A stretch of DNA of 64,000 nt. It comes from Takakia lepidozioides (lineage: Eukaryota; Streptophyta; Takakiopsida; Takakiales; Takakiaceae). Of this stretch, positions 25,584 to 37,348 are shown piece after piece. The notes under the pieces are model-generated. The model made no database searches. It was not told the origin of the DNA and saw only the letters and a program-made list of their open reading frames with translations. The DNA is taken from NCBI GenBank assembly GCA_030704615.1, contig CM060731.1, positions 8,182,001-8,246,000 of the forward strand, read 5' to 3'. How positions within the stretch are numbered: the stretch's first letter is position 1; the number at the start of each line of letters is the position of its first letter. Both the position numbers and the translations under genes were made by a program.

Positions 25584-27333
25584 ATGTCGTATTTGTTGCC
25601 GCATTTGCATTCGGGATGGGCCGTGGACCAAGCCATTCTGGCTGAGGAGGAGCGTGCCGTGGTTATTCGGTTTGGTCATGATTGGGATGAAACTTGCATG
25701 CAGGTCTCACTTTTGGCCTGACCTATTTGTTGTTTTGATATACTAGTTGTTGTCTGAGTCATATCAGAAAATTCATTCATCTCTAGGGAAAGGTTGCAAC
25801 ACCATGATCAACAACCATCCGAATTTTCTGTCTCCAGAGGAAGGTCCCGAGTCATTGCCAAACCGTTGTCCTCAGCTTATTCAAGAGAATGTAGACAAAT
25901 TTTGGCTGAGTTTCATGCCCTGGTGGATAAATCCCCCACATTCAGGACAGCTAGTGTTGGAATGGACCATGGCCTTAATGGCACATGACCGCCAACCTCA
26001 AAGTGAGGATGAATGAGGTCACACCTCTCTGTCTCTGTCTCTCTCTTTGAGAGGTTAGGCAGAAAACTCTAAAAGAGATTACAAATGCCCGTTGTGTGGG
26101 CAACCTGAAGACATTATCCATTTTCTGATTCATTGTCCTGGGTACTCTCACCAGGGAGACACCCTCTTGAAATCCATCAAGGGAATTGTTCCTGTACCTC
26201 TGTTTACCAACTTTGAAAATGTCAGAGGCTGAGCCAAAAGCCCCGGCCCTTTTGGGGTCTAGGTATTGGGCAAATCACACACAGCAGATTGATGCTTGTG
26301 TGAAGGGATTTCTAGAGCATATCTGGGAAACCCGGATCAATTGTCTATTTCAAGGTAAGTCATACTAAAAGCGTCAGCCCCTGACAAAGGTAGTTTCTGG
26401 CCCTTTGTGTTCCGCTCAAAGCTGGGCGTGTGTCAATGGGCACAAGGCTACGGCAAACAATGTCTTATGAGTACATTCTTTCTTTGAGAGGAAAAATCTC
26501 GAGGCTGAGCCTAAGGCCCTGGCCCTGTTGGGGTCTAACTTTCGGACACTGCAGATTGATGGTTGTGTGAAGGGTTTTCTAGAGGATATCTGGAAAGCCT
26601 CAACTAATCAACTAATTGTTTATTGCAAGGCAGGTCCCACTACTGGAGTGAGCCCCTCACAAAGGTACCTCTGTTTCCATCCGAACTGGGTGCGGGGGCT
26701 ATGGCCACAAGGCTATGGCAAACATTTCGCTATGAGATTGAAATGAAGTTAAGCATAAAATTTCCTGAACTTGTTTCCAGTCTGTGACATCGGTGAGGAC
26801 TGAGGACCTTAAGGATAATCTCAAGGGCCCACCAACCCTCAGCACTAGACTGAAATTTAAATTCAGGGCAGGAAGCCTACCTTCGAACAATAAACAGATG
26901 CAGAGAGGAAACCCCTCTGGGCAAAAAACTCTCTCTCTCTACCTCCATGCCTCCCTTCATTTGCCAACTCTTGTGCAAAGCTATTTTGCTAATCCATATT
27001 ATGGTCTGATTCTGTGGGCTGCAGATGGATGAAGTGCTAGCTTCAGTGGCAGAAACCATAAAGAACTTTGCTGTCTTATACCTGGTGGATATTACAGAGG
27101 TCCCAGATTTCAACACAATGTATGAGCTCTACGACCCTTGTACTATCATGTTCTTCTTCCGCAACAAGCACATCATGATCGATTTGGGCACAGGAAACAA
27201 CAACAAGATCAACTGGGCACTCAAAGATAAGCAAGAGTTCATAAATATTGTGGAGACCGTGTACCGTGGCGCGAGAAAGGGGAGAGGTCTTGTGATTTCG
27301 CCAAAGGACTACTCAACCAAGTACCGCTATTGA
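25584..27333 (+). CDS. YLS8: DIM1 / U5 snRNP 15-kDa protein (thioredoxin-like)
   Basis: Two exons, 25584-25703 and 27025-27333, with a 1321-bp GT-AG intron. The spliced product is 142 residues, the exact family length. It is a thioredoxin-fold component of the U5 snRNP and tri-snRNP, needed for pre-mRNA splicing and mitotic progression in all eukaryotes. Exon 1 encodes MSYLLPHLHSGWAVDQAIL to DETCMQ; exon 2 continues MDEVLASVAETIKNFAV, with ITEVPDFNTMYELYDP, NKHIMIDLGTGNNNKINWA, and ends YSTKYRY. Conservation is almost complete, so both exons are under selection. The intron carries the 3' end of a LINE with an internal duplication (26030-26760). A telo-box lies upstream. Confidence 0.97.
26030..26760 (+). 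mobile_element. LINE 3' end inside DIM1 intron, with duplicated tail
   Basis: Starts with a C-terminal RT zinc-binding segment KCPLCGQPEDIIHFLIHCPG (from about 26083), the zf-RVT motif of non-LTR retrotransposons. It is followed by a segment with QIDACVKGFLEHIWETR (26222-26380) and a non-coding tail. The last part occurs twice in tandem (about 26222-26490 and 26503-26745): the second copy reads QIDGCVKGFLEDIWKAS and ends in the same tail with CACAAGGCTATGGCAAAC. Stops interrupt the coding part. It has the same orientation as the host gene. Confidence 0.7.
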
Positions 27334-30300
27334 GGAGTCTTATCTCCATCCCGATTAGCATGAGTATGATATGCAGTTTTATATGAGAGGTAGGGGCAGA
27401 GGAAGGCATGTCATGTAGGAGTTGGGGGCAGGAAGCAAGTGAGCAAGATATTTACATTCTGTAAGCAAGGAGAAGGTTTTCTTTTAGTTGGGGGGATTTG
27501 TGTCCAAGAAACAAGTAATATTTGAGCTACCACTATTGCCGGAGGCTCACTTTACTAGTGGACATAGCTTGTAACAATGTTCACTCTTGCTATGAAGTGT
27601 AACATGGATTCTTATTGCCTTCCAGATGGCTATAACCATATGATGGATGTATTGATCTGACAATTTGATAATAATCATGTACTCTTTTGTGGAGCTTCCT
27701 CCCTAGTTTAGAACTTGTTTTTCCCGAGGTCTCATACAAAGACATTTTAAGTAAGGAATGTTCGCGTAGGGTGAGGGAGACACTACTACTCCATGGGACT
27801 TTGCCCCATGGCAACTAGCTTAACATATGCAATTCAGAATCTCTAAGCTTTTCTATTACTCGGTACGAAAAAGTTCACAGCTGAGGTGATGACTGCGGCC
27901 GAGAGAAAGTAGCTGGTGATGTGAAGGCTTCCCAAGTTAAGAGCTTTGGCCTATAGCAGCTGCAAGGGGTGGCCTAGTGCTGAGAGGCCCTCCTACTCCC
28001 TTAAGTGCTTCTACTGAAAAGCTGTGCCGGTTAGAAAGAAAAATTGCTCATAACCAGGAATCAACTCCAGTTTCATTGGCCAGCAATGCCAGATTTGCTA
28101 CAGAAGTCAATATAACTTCATCCTGGTACCTCTGGTATGGCTGGTGGCTGTGGGGCTCAAATACCAATGAATTGCTATAGATGCAGTTTCAGCCTGGACT
28201 CCACGCACCACTTTCTCAACTTGCCTGAGGTCTACTGGGTCCTAGGAGGTCAGGAGATTCAGTTCTTCTTTAAGTTACTCAATGCCTGCCTCTCTTCATA
28301 TTCTTGCTTTCCCCCTTTCGATTTTCCTCCTTCTGCATACTGAGAAGAAATCCCAGGATTCGACATGAAGAGTTGGAGAGGGAGCGGCCTTGGCAGCGTG
28401 TACAGTAACCATGACACGCATAGGAGGCATGCCTGCCTTGCGCCGGTCCTCCATGGCCATTGTTGCCTCCCTCCAGGCACGTTAATGTCATCTTGGGGTC
28501 CTTGGCTAACGACTTTCCTGTTGGGGGTGTTCTGGAGAGGTGAGGAGGGCCTAACGTGTGGGGTAGTGTCATGGGAGACTGGAGGGTCACAGTTACTCGA
28601 GCATCGTACGTTTAGCAAAGTCACGTGTGCTGACAGCCTTCTCCATACTTTTGAAGAGACCCTCGTTTTCGAAAATTTCCCACTGCACTGCGTCTATCCG
28701 TTCTCTTCATGTCCCGTTTCACCCTCTTCCCACCTTTACCGCTCAGTCCGAAACCGGATGGCCATAAGGCTACGGCACGCAATGGATTACAAATGCATCT
28801 TTCTCTCCCACCCCTTCGAATATGGTGCAGCAGTTTTGCTAGTTTTAACTCCACCCCTGCACCTGTAGCATGAGTCTAGCAGCTGGTGAACTTTCCAGTC
28901 AGCACATCCTGACAATATCCTATCCCCTACCTAGCCACTTCAGAATGTGCATTTTATGTCTAGGTCATTTATATGTGTGTAAAAGTGTAAAGACACGGCA
29001 TCAATGCCTACAGTGAAGTTGGCCTTTGTGGACCCAAGGAAGTACCATTTTGGCCCTTGCTGGCACCGGGAAACCCGTTGTTGCTCTGATGCTTATGCAT
29101 GCGAGTTTTTGTTTCTGGACATTTCGTCTGCTTTCGAGATGGCGTTTGCTGAAACGAAAATGCACCCTACGTTTTCTTTGTGGGCGAAATAGGTGAAGGC
29201 CTGATGAAAACCTGACAACAAAATGTGGTTAGAAAACTTGTCGCACAATTAACGAAACCGCCTCACTGGTCTGAAAGTGTGTGTTTGCTTTAAGGAGAAA
29301 ACACCCCTAGTTCTACAAAGCAAATTTGTTAGTCATCATATATATCAACTCTGTGCAGACTCTTGGCAGAGTCCTTTAGAGGACCTTGCCTGCACCTTAC
29401 CTGCATGAGGCCCACTCAGTATCAGATATATAAAAATGTGCTTCTGTCTGAGTTGCAATCACAGGCACAATGCATCATATGGAATGCAGAGGGCTAAAGG
29501 AAGCACTGCTATATGAACATCTTGCCTTTTAACATAAAGTGAATGTAAAGGCTTAAATAAACAGTCAATTTCCAGATTTGTGACATTTGTGGCCTAGTTA
29601 TTTGTGCTCTGGTAGCTTAAAACCCCATGATTGATCATGGAGCGTTGTTATCCACTTGTGGCAGGCCGCACACGCCATCGCGGTTGATCCCTCTTCTCCT
29701 CGTGGAAACCTTTTCTGAAGTCTTGCCTTGAATTTTGGATAGGAACTAGTGTCTTGGGTAAATAGGGGTGGTGTGTTTTCTCCCTAAATTATGAATGTCT
29801 TTGTCTGCTACTGTGAGCATGGGGGGAGGATCTGAACATTTTTTGTTGTAAAGGCGGAAACAGCTGAAGGACAGGGTTGGATGTGTCTGCAGATGAATCC
29901 CAGAGGACCACATTTGAATCAAAAGAATATGTACGATGTTCTCTTGATTGACAAGAATGCCACATGGTCAGATTGTCAATTGAAGAATCTGGATGCGGCT
30001 AGGTGGAAGTCTTCGGTGAGCACTGGTGGAGGGGGATCGTTTGGGCAATTCCAGTATGTCAGTCCCTCCTTCCTCAGATTCATATTTCATAGAATTTTGA
30101 GCTGTCTCTGTTGGCTTCATGGGGTGTTAGCTAACATTTTCACCATAATTTGCATAAGGGGATAAAGATTTGATATGTCAAGGAGCAGAGTTTTTCTGTC
30201 TTTGTACGATGGTGAGTTCTCCCCCATAGAGAGAATTGGAGCAGAAAAGTTGTGTGTTGGGCATAGGAGGTTACATAAGGGGGGGAGTTCTACTAAAATG

Positions 30301-30610
30301 TTTCATGCTGACATTTGTTATGAGTGGGATTTGGCGGAGTGATTCTTGGTAACTAAGGAATAAAAGGACAGAAATGGAATTGCTGCTGCCGTCTGTGTTG
30401 GTATATTGTTGCCAAAATGCAATCTAATATTGTGAGTTGGAAGGAGATCTGACAGAAAAACCCTGCCACTTTGTAACAAGGAGGCTATTGCCTTTGAGGT
30501 GTATATTAGCTTTGAGATATTGTATATGAGTGTCTGCGTCTAAGAGTTTTGTGTCATGCAGGTTGGCATGGTTGGATCAGGTGCAATTCCTTGAATCAGG
30601 CACCTCCACC
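27334..30610. other. No gene recognised apart from one repeat
   Basis: 3' flank of DIM1, then about 3 kb without a convincing gene. Frames of 62-167 codons (for example 28365-28868 plus, 28259-28624 minus) have no recognisable domain and low protein-like quality. The LINE-tail repeat occurs at 28738-28812. The last 400 bp are the 5' region of the PPR gene; GTGTCATGCAG/GTTGG at about 30564 could be a splice acceptor of a 5' UTR intron. Confidence 0.5.
28738..28812 (+). repeat. Dispersed LINE-tail copy
   Basis: GATGGCCATAAGGCTACGGCA followed by a CATCTTTCTCTCCC end. It matches the tail module seen in the DIM1 intron and UBA1 intron 7, so this is a short 5'-truncated copy. Confidence 0.6.
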
Positions 30611-33076
30611 ATGACCACCTACATCGAAAGAGGACCAAGTGTGACTAGTTCTGGCACTTTTGTGGACTTGAGGACACTTTGCAAGGCAGGACACCTGAAA
30701 GAGGCACTGCACATTTTGAACCATGGAGGCCGGTCGGCAGACTCCAATACTTATGTCTGTCTCTTGCAGGAGTGCATAAAGATGAAAGGCCTAGCCGAAG
30801 GAAAGCAGGTGCATGATCACATTATCCAGAGTGGATTCAAGCCAAACATATTTCTATTGAACACCCTTGTGAACATGTATGCCAATTGTGGGAGCGTGGT
30901 GGATGCGCGCCTATTGTTTGACACAATGTCTGAACGGACGTTGTTTACTTGGACTATAATGATGGCAGGATATCTGAAGCATGGTTGTGGTAGGGATGCA
31001 TTTGAGATCTATCAGCAAATGATACAGGAAGGTCTGATGCCTGACAATGTCATGTTCACCTTTGTTCTCAAGGCCTGTGCAAGCCTAGGAGTCCTGGAAA
31101 GAGGCAAAGAGGTCCATGCTGACATTATCAAAGCTGGGATTGCATCAGATATCATTCTGGAGACTGCCCTTGTTGATATGTATGCCAAATGTGGGAGCAT
31201 GACGGATGCACGCGAAGTGTTCGACAGTATGGCTCAACGAAATGTGGTCTCATGGAGTGCAATGATCGCGGGATATGCTCAGCATGGGTGTGATAGGGAG
31301 GCTTTTATGACCTATGAGCAAATGATACAGGATGGGGTGAAACCTAATAATATCACCTTCATTTGCATTCTCAAGGCGTGTGCAAACCTGACAGCGCTGG
31401 GAAAGGGCAAAGAGGTTCATTCTGCCATCATAAAAGCTGGAATTGTGCCAGATATTAATTTGGAGAATATCCTTGTTAACATGTATGCCAAATGTGGGAG
31501 CATGGAGTATGCACTTCAAGTGTTTGATAATATGGCTCAACGTGATGTGATCTCATGGAGTGCACTGATCGCAGGTTATGCTCACCATGGGTGCGGTAGG
31601 GAGGCGTTGAAGACCTACAAGCGTATGGTACAGGAAGGGGTGACCCCCAACAAGGTCACCTACATTTGTGTTCTCAATGCATGTGCCAGATTGGCAGCCC
31701 TGGAAAAGGGCAAAGAGGTTCATGCTGACATAATTAAGGCTGAGATTGCACCATATATAAATTTGGAGAATGCACTTGTTACCATGTATGCCAAATGTGG
31801 GAGCATGAAGGATGCGCGTCGAGTGTTTGACGATATGACTCAAAGAAATGTGGTCTCATGGAGTGCTATGATTGCAGCATATGCTCAGCATAGGTGTGGT
31901 AGAGAGGCGTTTGAGGTCTACGAGCGTATGATACAGGAAGGAGTGACACCCAACATAGTCACATTCATTTGCGTTCTCAATGCATGTGCTATCCAAGCAG
32001 CTCTGGAACAGGGCAAACAGGTACATGCTCACATCATTGAAACTGGAATTGCATCAGATGTTGTTCTGCAGACTTCCCTGCTCAACATGTATGCCAAATG
32101 TGGCAACATGAAGGATGCGCGTCAAGTGTTCAACGACATGGCTGAGCAGGATGTGGTCTCATGGAACGCAATCATCGCCGGATATGCTCAGCATGGATGT
32201 GGGAGGGAGGCCCTGCAACTATTTGACCAAATGCAACAGAAAGGCTGGAAGCCAGAGAGTATCACTTTTATATGTGTCTTGTCTGCATGCAGCCATATGG
32301 GCCTAGTGAATGAAGGCTGTCAATACTTTGATTCTATGAGTCGAGATCATGGTCTCACTCCTGCAGTGGAGCACTTTGGCTGTATGGTGGACCTCTTTGG
32401 GCGTGCAGGGCGACTGGATGAGGCAGAGGACATCATCAACAAAATGCCAATTGAACCAGATGCTGGAGTGTGGGGGCCGTTGCTTTGTGCCTGTGGAATT
32501 CATGGAAATGTAGAGCTAGCAGAACGTGCGGCAAAATGGCTTCTCAAGTGGGATCCACAGCACACTGCAACTTATGTGCTGCTATCAAATATCTATGCTG
32601 CTGCTGGCAGGTGGGATGATACAGCAAAGGTGAGAAAAATGATGCAGGACAGAGGGGTCAGAAAAGAGCCAGGGCACAGCTGCATTGAGGTGGACAACCA
32701 GGTGCATACATTTGTTGTAGGCGATAAATTGCATCCACAAAATGAGGAAATCCATGCTGTATTAAAGAGATTGTCTGGGCAGATGAGGAAGGCTGGGTAT
32801 GTGCCTGACACACGCTACGTATTGCATGATGTGGAGGAGGGACTCAAGGAGTTTTCTCTTTGCCACCACAGTGAGAAACTGGCCATTGCTTTTGGGCTGA
32901 TCAACACGCCCCCTGGGACGCCTATCCGCATCATCAAGAACCTTCGGGTGTGTGGTGACTGCCACAGTGCCACCAAGTTTATCTCAAAGATTGCTAGGCG
33001 AGCATTTGTTGTAAGGGATGCCAACCGCTTTCACCACTTCCAAGATGGGTTTTGTTCTTGTGGGGATTACTGGTGA
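30611..33076 (+). CDS. PLS-class PPR protein with complete E and DYW domains
   Basis: Single-exon protein of 821 residues from the ATG at 30611 (the open frame runs further up to 30530 without another ATG). It is an organelle RNA-binding editing factor: PPR tracts read one base per repeat and the DYW domain acts as a cytidine deaminase. The tract consists of P-L-S triplets repeating every 101 residues (303 bp), with landmarks at VVSWSAMIAGYAQHGC, LVDMYAKCG and ACASLGVLERGKEVH. The E region follows (GCMVDLFGRAGRLDEAEDII). The C-terminus has the PG box, the zinc-binding HSEKLA (His and Glu), CGDCHSATKF (CxxC), and ends CSCGDYW, so all deaminase residues are present. No organelle target peptide is clear at the N-terminus; an upstream exon may supply one. 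The broken copy at 6.1-8.6 kb is a close relative. Confidence 0.95.
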   Translation: MTTYIERGPSVTSSGTFVDLRTLCKAGHLKEALHILNHGGRSADSNTYVCLLQECIKMKGLAEGKQVHDHIIQSGFKPNIFLLNTLVNMYANCGSVVDARLLFDTMSERTLFTWTIMMAGYLKHGCGRDAFEIYQQMIQEGLMPDNVMFTFVLKACASLGVLERGKEVHADIIKAGIASDIILETALVDMYAKCGSMTDAREVFDSMAQRNVVSWSAMIAGYAQHGCDREAFMTYEQMIQDGVKPNNITFICILKACANLTALGKGKEVHSAIIKAGIVPDINLENILVNMYAKCGSMEYALQVFDNMAQRDVISWSALIAGYAHHGCGREALKTYKRMVQEGVTPNKVTYICVLNACARLAALEKGKEVHADIIKAEIAPYINLENALVTMYAKCGSMKDARRVFDDMTQRNVVSWSAMIAAYAQHRCGREAFEVYERMIQEGVTPNIVTFICVLNACAIQAALEQGKQVHAHIIETGIASDVVLQTSLLNMYAKCGNMKDARQVFNDMAEQDVVSWNAIIAGYAQHGCGREALQLFDQMQQKGWKPESITFICVLSACSHMGLVNEGCQYFDSMSRDHGLTPAVEHFGCMVDLFGRAGRLDEAEDIINKMPIEPDAGVWGPLLCACGIHGNVELAERAAKWLLKWDPQHTATYVLLSNIYAAAGRWDDTAKVRKMMQDRGVRKEPGHSCIEVDNQVHTFVVGDKLHPQNEEIHAVLKRLSGQMRKAGYVPDTRYVLHDVEEGLKEFSLCHHSEKLAIAFGLINTPPGTPIRIIKNLRVCGDCHSATKFISKIARRAFVVRDANRFHHFQDGFCSCGDYW

Positions 33077-35334
33077 AACAAGCAACATGAATGAGAGGAT
33101 GTTTGTGGCTTCAAAAAACATAAGGCCAGACAGATAACTCATCATTAGTTCGGTGAATCTGGAACAAGTGATTCGCAAGGCAATGTGTTTGGTTGTCTCA
33201 AATTCGGTATGCAACAACTCAATTGTCATGATAAGCTTAGAATCTCTGCCATTTTCCAGACGTTCACAGCTTCACCATTTTTTGACCAACCCTGGGTCTG
33301 CGGTCTAGATTTTCAAAAAGTTTTAGTCCTTCCACAATGCCAAGTGAAGGGGGGATGCTGATTGGGTTTGGCTGTCGGTGGCAGCATTTGTGAACATGTT
33401 ATGGGACTTTGCTGTCTCTGGTGGCTGGGCTTCAGTGTGAATGCTGGCAGCCATTACAACCCTACAATCAGCGGCGCTACTGTGAAGGATTGGCTTAACT
33501 CAATAAAAAATTTCAAATCAAATTTCTTGACGGTGATTGGTGATTGGGAAACACACTCACCCTTAAGAAATTTGACTTCGAAAATTTTGCTGAGGCTAAG
33601 AGGCTAAGCAGAGCTCATTGACACTGGCACCAAAATCGTTTGAAGATGTCGGCTGCTGCTCAAACATTTATCTGTAGGCCTTGGTTCTTTCATTCATGCA
33701 GAATGGCAGCCTTGAAATGCAACTTACATTCAGGTTGTAGTATGTTGTGCCAGCTGAGTTGGGAAGGGCACTCCAATATCCCATTTGATGTTGTGTGATG
33801 ACTAGCACCACGATTAACCTTCGGTTTGTTGAGGTAAGTGCTTTTTGGTTCAGGTTTCTAACCACTTAGTAGTGATTGAAATTCCAATTGGAACCGCTTG
33901 GCTTTTTTGACCTATCCTCCACCATAATATAGACATGTGTGGTCCCCGACTCAATTTTTGTTAACTGAACAGCCTGGTCACAGATTGGTGAGTGCGGTTG
34001 TTGTTGCAGAAAGTTGCTGGCAGATTCAAAGGAGTGGATGACAGTACGGGTAGCTTTGAATCACATGCGACAGCCACTTTCCATGCAGCTTCAAAGTTTC
34101 CCATATTGTAAGCTCCTGTTCACAATGAAAGAGTGTAAGACACTTCTGCTGTGTAGTGACGAATAACATCTGTATTCCGATGCAGAGGTCTTCTGAAGTT
34201 TTATTCTTTCATAGCCTTGATAATCAAAGCAATTGCCGTGTCTGTATCATGCGTATGTATAAACAATAACAAGTTCTATGGAGTGCACTGTGTAAGACAG
34301 CAATTATGGCATCTTCAGAACTATTCAAAACCTACCAAGTCAATTGCTTGAGTTGTTGGACCCCCTGGTACCTGACTCATTCAATGCTACTGTGAACTGC
34401 AAACCTGAGGGTTCAGTCTTAATCTTTGGTGCATATAACTTGCTTGGTCGTGGCAATTTTTCTTCACCATTGCATGTTAGTTGTTCAGATGTGATGGTGA
34501 CATCATGATATGGATCAGTACTGATATTTTTGTGATCAGTTGTGCTACAGCAAACTCCACCCACTACAGCACAAGCAATTCTCCATGTCACTTGACTCTT
34601 TGTGGCTTGATGCTGAATATCATATACACATCATGATGTCCTGTTCAAGGCCTGGCATGGATAGCATGGAACCATGGAAGTCATGACTGGAGGTCAGGTC
34701 AGGTTTGGTCCGGGCATACCTTGATTTGCTGTTGACAGAGAATCCTATGAACTTTCAGTGGCTGTTATCAGTTGCTTTACTTTTGCACTGAGCCTCTGAA
34801 AGACATGTGACAGAAATATGCCAATAATCGAACCCTGACTGGAGCTCCCACCTACAATATAAATGTCAAAGTTTGGAGGCATTATTCATAGGTCCAACTC
34901 CGGACTCATCTTCCTCCATGTACATTCCACAAGACCAAGGCTCTTTCTAATGAACAATGTTTATACTTAGAGTTTCATAAGCCAATCCCTTCTCGTCCTC
35001 TTGGATGCTAGTGCTTTTTCCTCCTTTCTGACTCGAGTAGTGAAAGCTGCTCTCCCTGCCATATGCACAAACCACCATTTTATTCTTGGAATGAGTCAAG
35101 TCACTGTTAATCCTCGGCTAAATCCAAATTCTTCTAGTGAAGACTTGGCGGCTTTTTGATTGGTTGCTTGCTGATCGTCATGCCAGTGCCTACAAGACCA
35201 ATTCAGTGAGGTTGATAACATAGTGCTACAGGTCAAATTCAGCTGGTGTCTTTGACATGTAATGGAGCTACTGAACTGAGGGACAGAAACAGAGAGGTGT
35301 GGACATCCGAAGATTCCACACCCCTAGAGATCCA
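33077..35334. other. No gene recognised
   Basis: 3' flank of the PPR gene, then unassigned sequence. A minus frame at 34340-34591 (83 codons, MTWRIACAVVGGVCCSTTDH) looks protein-like but is unidentified and isolated. Confidence 0.4.
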
Positions 35335-36234
35335 CCTTTCACATAGGTTCAATTGGCCATGCCATGACCGCCGCAGAAGACCATGCCTTTCAATGAATGC
35401 ATGCAGAGAGGGAAAGGATCAATTTCAGCCAATTCTAGTCATGTTGAAGCATATTTCCTTTCTCAAGTTGCACTTGGTTGCACACTCTTACCATCATTTG
35501 TGGGCTTTCATCTTGTTTGTTATTCATTGTAGTTGAGATTGAGCGAATTTAGGGAGCCAAGAGGACCTCGTGTACCATGCAATGGAACTTGCGTATTTGC
35601 AAAATGCAACGCCACCATGACTGTGTTTTCGTACCACTCCATGATAAAAACAACTCCTCGTTATGGCTGTCAATCCATGCTTCCCCAATGGATCTGCAGC
35701 TAAGACGGAGGATAGGCTATGGAACTCTTGCTTTGCGATCTGGTCTCTGCTACATAATGATCCTGATGCTGAAACTAATGTGGCTTGAAGCACTTGAAAG
35801 ATGAATTGGACATTAAGACTGTGATTCCAGGCTATTTTCTTGATGTCTTTCCAGTACTATGCATAGTGTAGACTCAGTGAGACAGGACGAGAACTGATAG
35901 AGAGATGGAAGATGATTGTAATATTAACCATTTATCTTTATTACTATTTTGTAAGGTGCGAATTTTCACTGTTCTAAGTAGAAGGTTTGAAGCTCATTAA
36001 TTTCAAAATAAGCGGGGGCATTGAGTGGGTGTGCTAGAAAGTGTATTGTGTCCTTAACAAATTATGATGGAGAGGAAGACCTGTTCTTTTTTGTGAGGTG
36101 AGCTTACCTGAAAATTTCATCCTCCTTCTGTGTCTGTGGAAAACAAGGACATGAAACCCGTTTGCAGGAAGCTTGAATGCAACCTAGATCTCACAGATAG
36201 CAATCAGAATAGCAATCCTCGACTTAATACCATT
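35335..36234 (+). repeat. Duplicated segment, copy A
   Basis: About 0.9 kb paired with 42310-43135 in the same orientation. Shared tracts include GAAGACCATGCCTTT, GCATGCAGAGAGGGAAAGGATC, GAGCGAATTTAGGGAGCC and GGTGCGAATTTTCACTGTTC. Copy A retains about 170 bp (about 35692-35861) absent from copy B. A possible old exon (FREPRGPRVPC, then FAKCNA and YGCQSML, from about 35533) is open in both copies with cysteines conserved, so the duplicated unit may derive from an unidentified gene. Confidence 0.75.
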
Positions 36235-36618
36235 CCACAATTGCTCTCTCCACACTGAAGAGTATTTGCACCAGGGAGTTCTTCTGGTAAACTCCGTCAA
36301 CATCAGTGGGGCGTACCAAAGTGGAGAGGAGGAAGGGGAGGTGCAACGACCTTTTTTGGATGGTTGTGGAAGAAGGCATTTCTACTTTGAAAGAAGATGG
36401 CAAGGAGCTTGTAGATGAAGAGGTATTGCAAGCCATTTCTTTCTTGGGAAGTCAGCTGATTTTGCAAGAATGGGTGGCTGTGAAGCTCCGGATGGAGCGG
36501 GTCCGGAGCGGAATCCAGTGGGGCATCCTTTAACACTACGGCGACTCCCAAATTACGCCAGGCTGCGCTGGATTTATACAACATTACTTTGAGATCTGAT
36601 TATACCTAGGTACAATAC

Positions 36619-37302
36619 TACCGTAGGGAAGGCTGATCCGGCAGTAAAGTGCCGAATATTTATTTTCTTTACAACAAAACACTTGGGCACAACTTAAGGA
36701 AATTTCTAGATTTTACGGCAATGCCACGATGAGATTTGAAGTAATTCGGCGGTGACTCCCTGCATGAACTTGCTCTATCTACAGTCAGTAGCTTAGATGG
36801 TTAAGTGCACTGAGTGCCACCCAGATGATTCTGGGGTCAAATCTTGCTACTGACGGGTGGTATATGGTTTCTGGGCGGTGTCCCACTCATTCACCTCCAT
36901 GGCGCATAAATGAGAGAGGTTATTTTCTCCTCTCACTACTAAGGGGCCAAATTTGTGAGCTGGCGCTCCCAGGTGTTTCCCTTTTTTCAAAAAAAAAACA
37001 AACAAACAAAAAAACAAATTATGTGGGTTGTTAAGAGCCATGAGAGCATCTGGTCAATCATCAAATGCAGTGATTGTTCAGCCAATTATTCTAGGATTTC
37101 TCAGAGCTAAGGAAAATATTTTCCTAGAGCTTTATGCCTTGAAACATGCATTTGGAGATTTGATATTTGGAGTTTGTTTGAGATTTTAGGCGTTTTTTTT
37201 TAAGTTTCTGGAATTTCGGCAGTTTTTCCTAAATTTTCACTTAATTATTAGGCAGATTCATTTCTAATTATTTAGTGCCAGATCAGCCTTCCCACTACGG
37301 TA
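36619..37302. mobile_element. MITE with TACCGT-type ends
   Basis: The left end TACCGTAGGGAAGGCTGATCC (36619-36639) is matched by the inverted right end GATCAGCCTTCCCACTACGGTA (37281-37302), with one extra base and one mismatch. Length is 684 bp. The subterminal sequence has the TTAATTATTAGGCA-type motif also found in the 11927-15834 Harbinger element. It hosts a SINE (36784-37017). No transposase. Confidence 0.7.
36784..37017 (+). mobile_element. tRNA-derived SINE nested in MITE
   Basis: The 5' end is tRNA-like: A-box TAGCTTAGATGG (36789-36800), B-box GGGGTCAAATC (36833-36843), and GTCAG/CTGAC able to pair as an acceptor remnant (36784-36788 and about 36850-36854). A body of about 130 bp and an A-rich tail CAAAAAAAAAACAAACAAAC to 37017 follow. 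Pol III promoter plus tail is the SINE structure. The target duplication is not resolved. Confidence 0.65.
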
Positions 37303-37348
37303 GACACCATTGCCAATGATGAGGTACTATTCGTGTTTTCTCATTTTT

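Noticed and set aside
28259-28868. Overlapping 167- and 121-codon frames on opposite strands
   Set aside because: Neither has a domain, and the plus frame runs into a LINE-tail repeat.
31012-31843. Regularly spaced antisense ORFs in the PPR gene
   Set aside because: They are shadows of the 303-bp repeat; useful only as evidence of periodicity.
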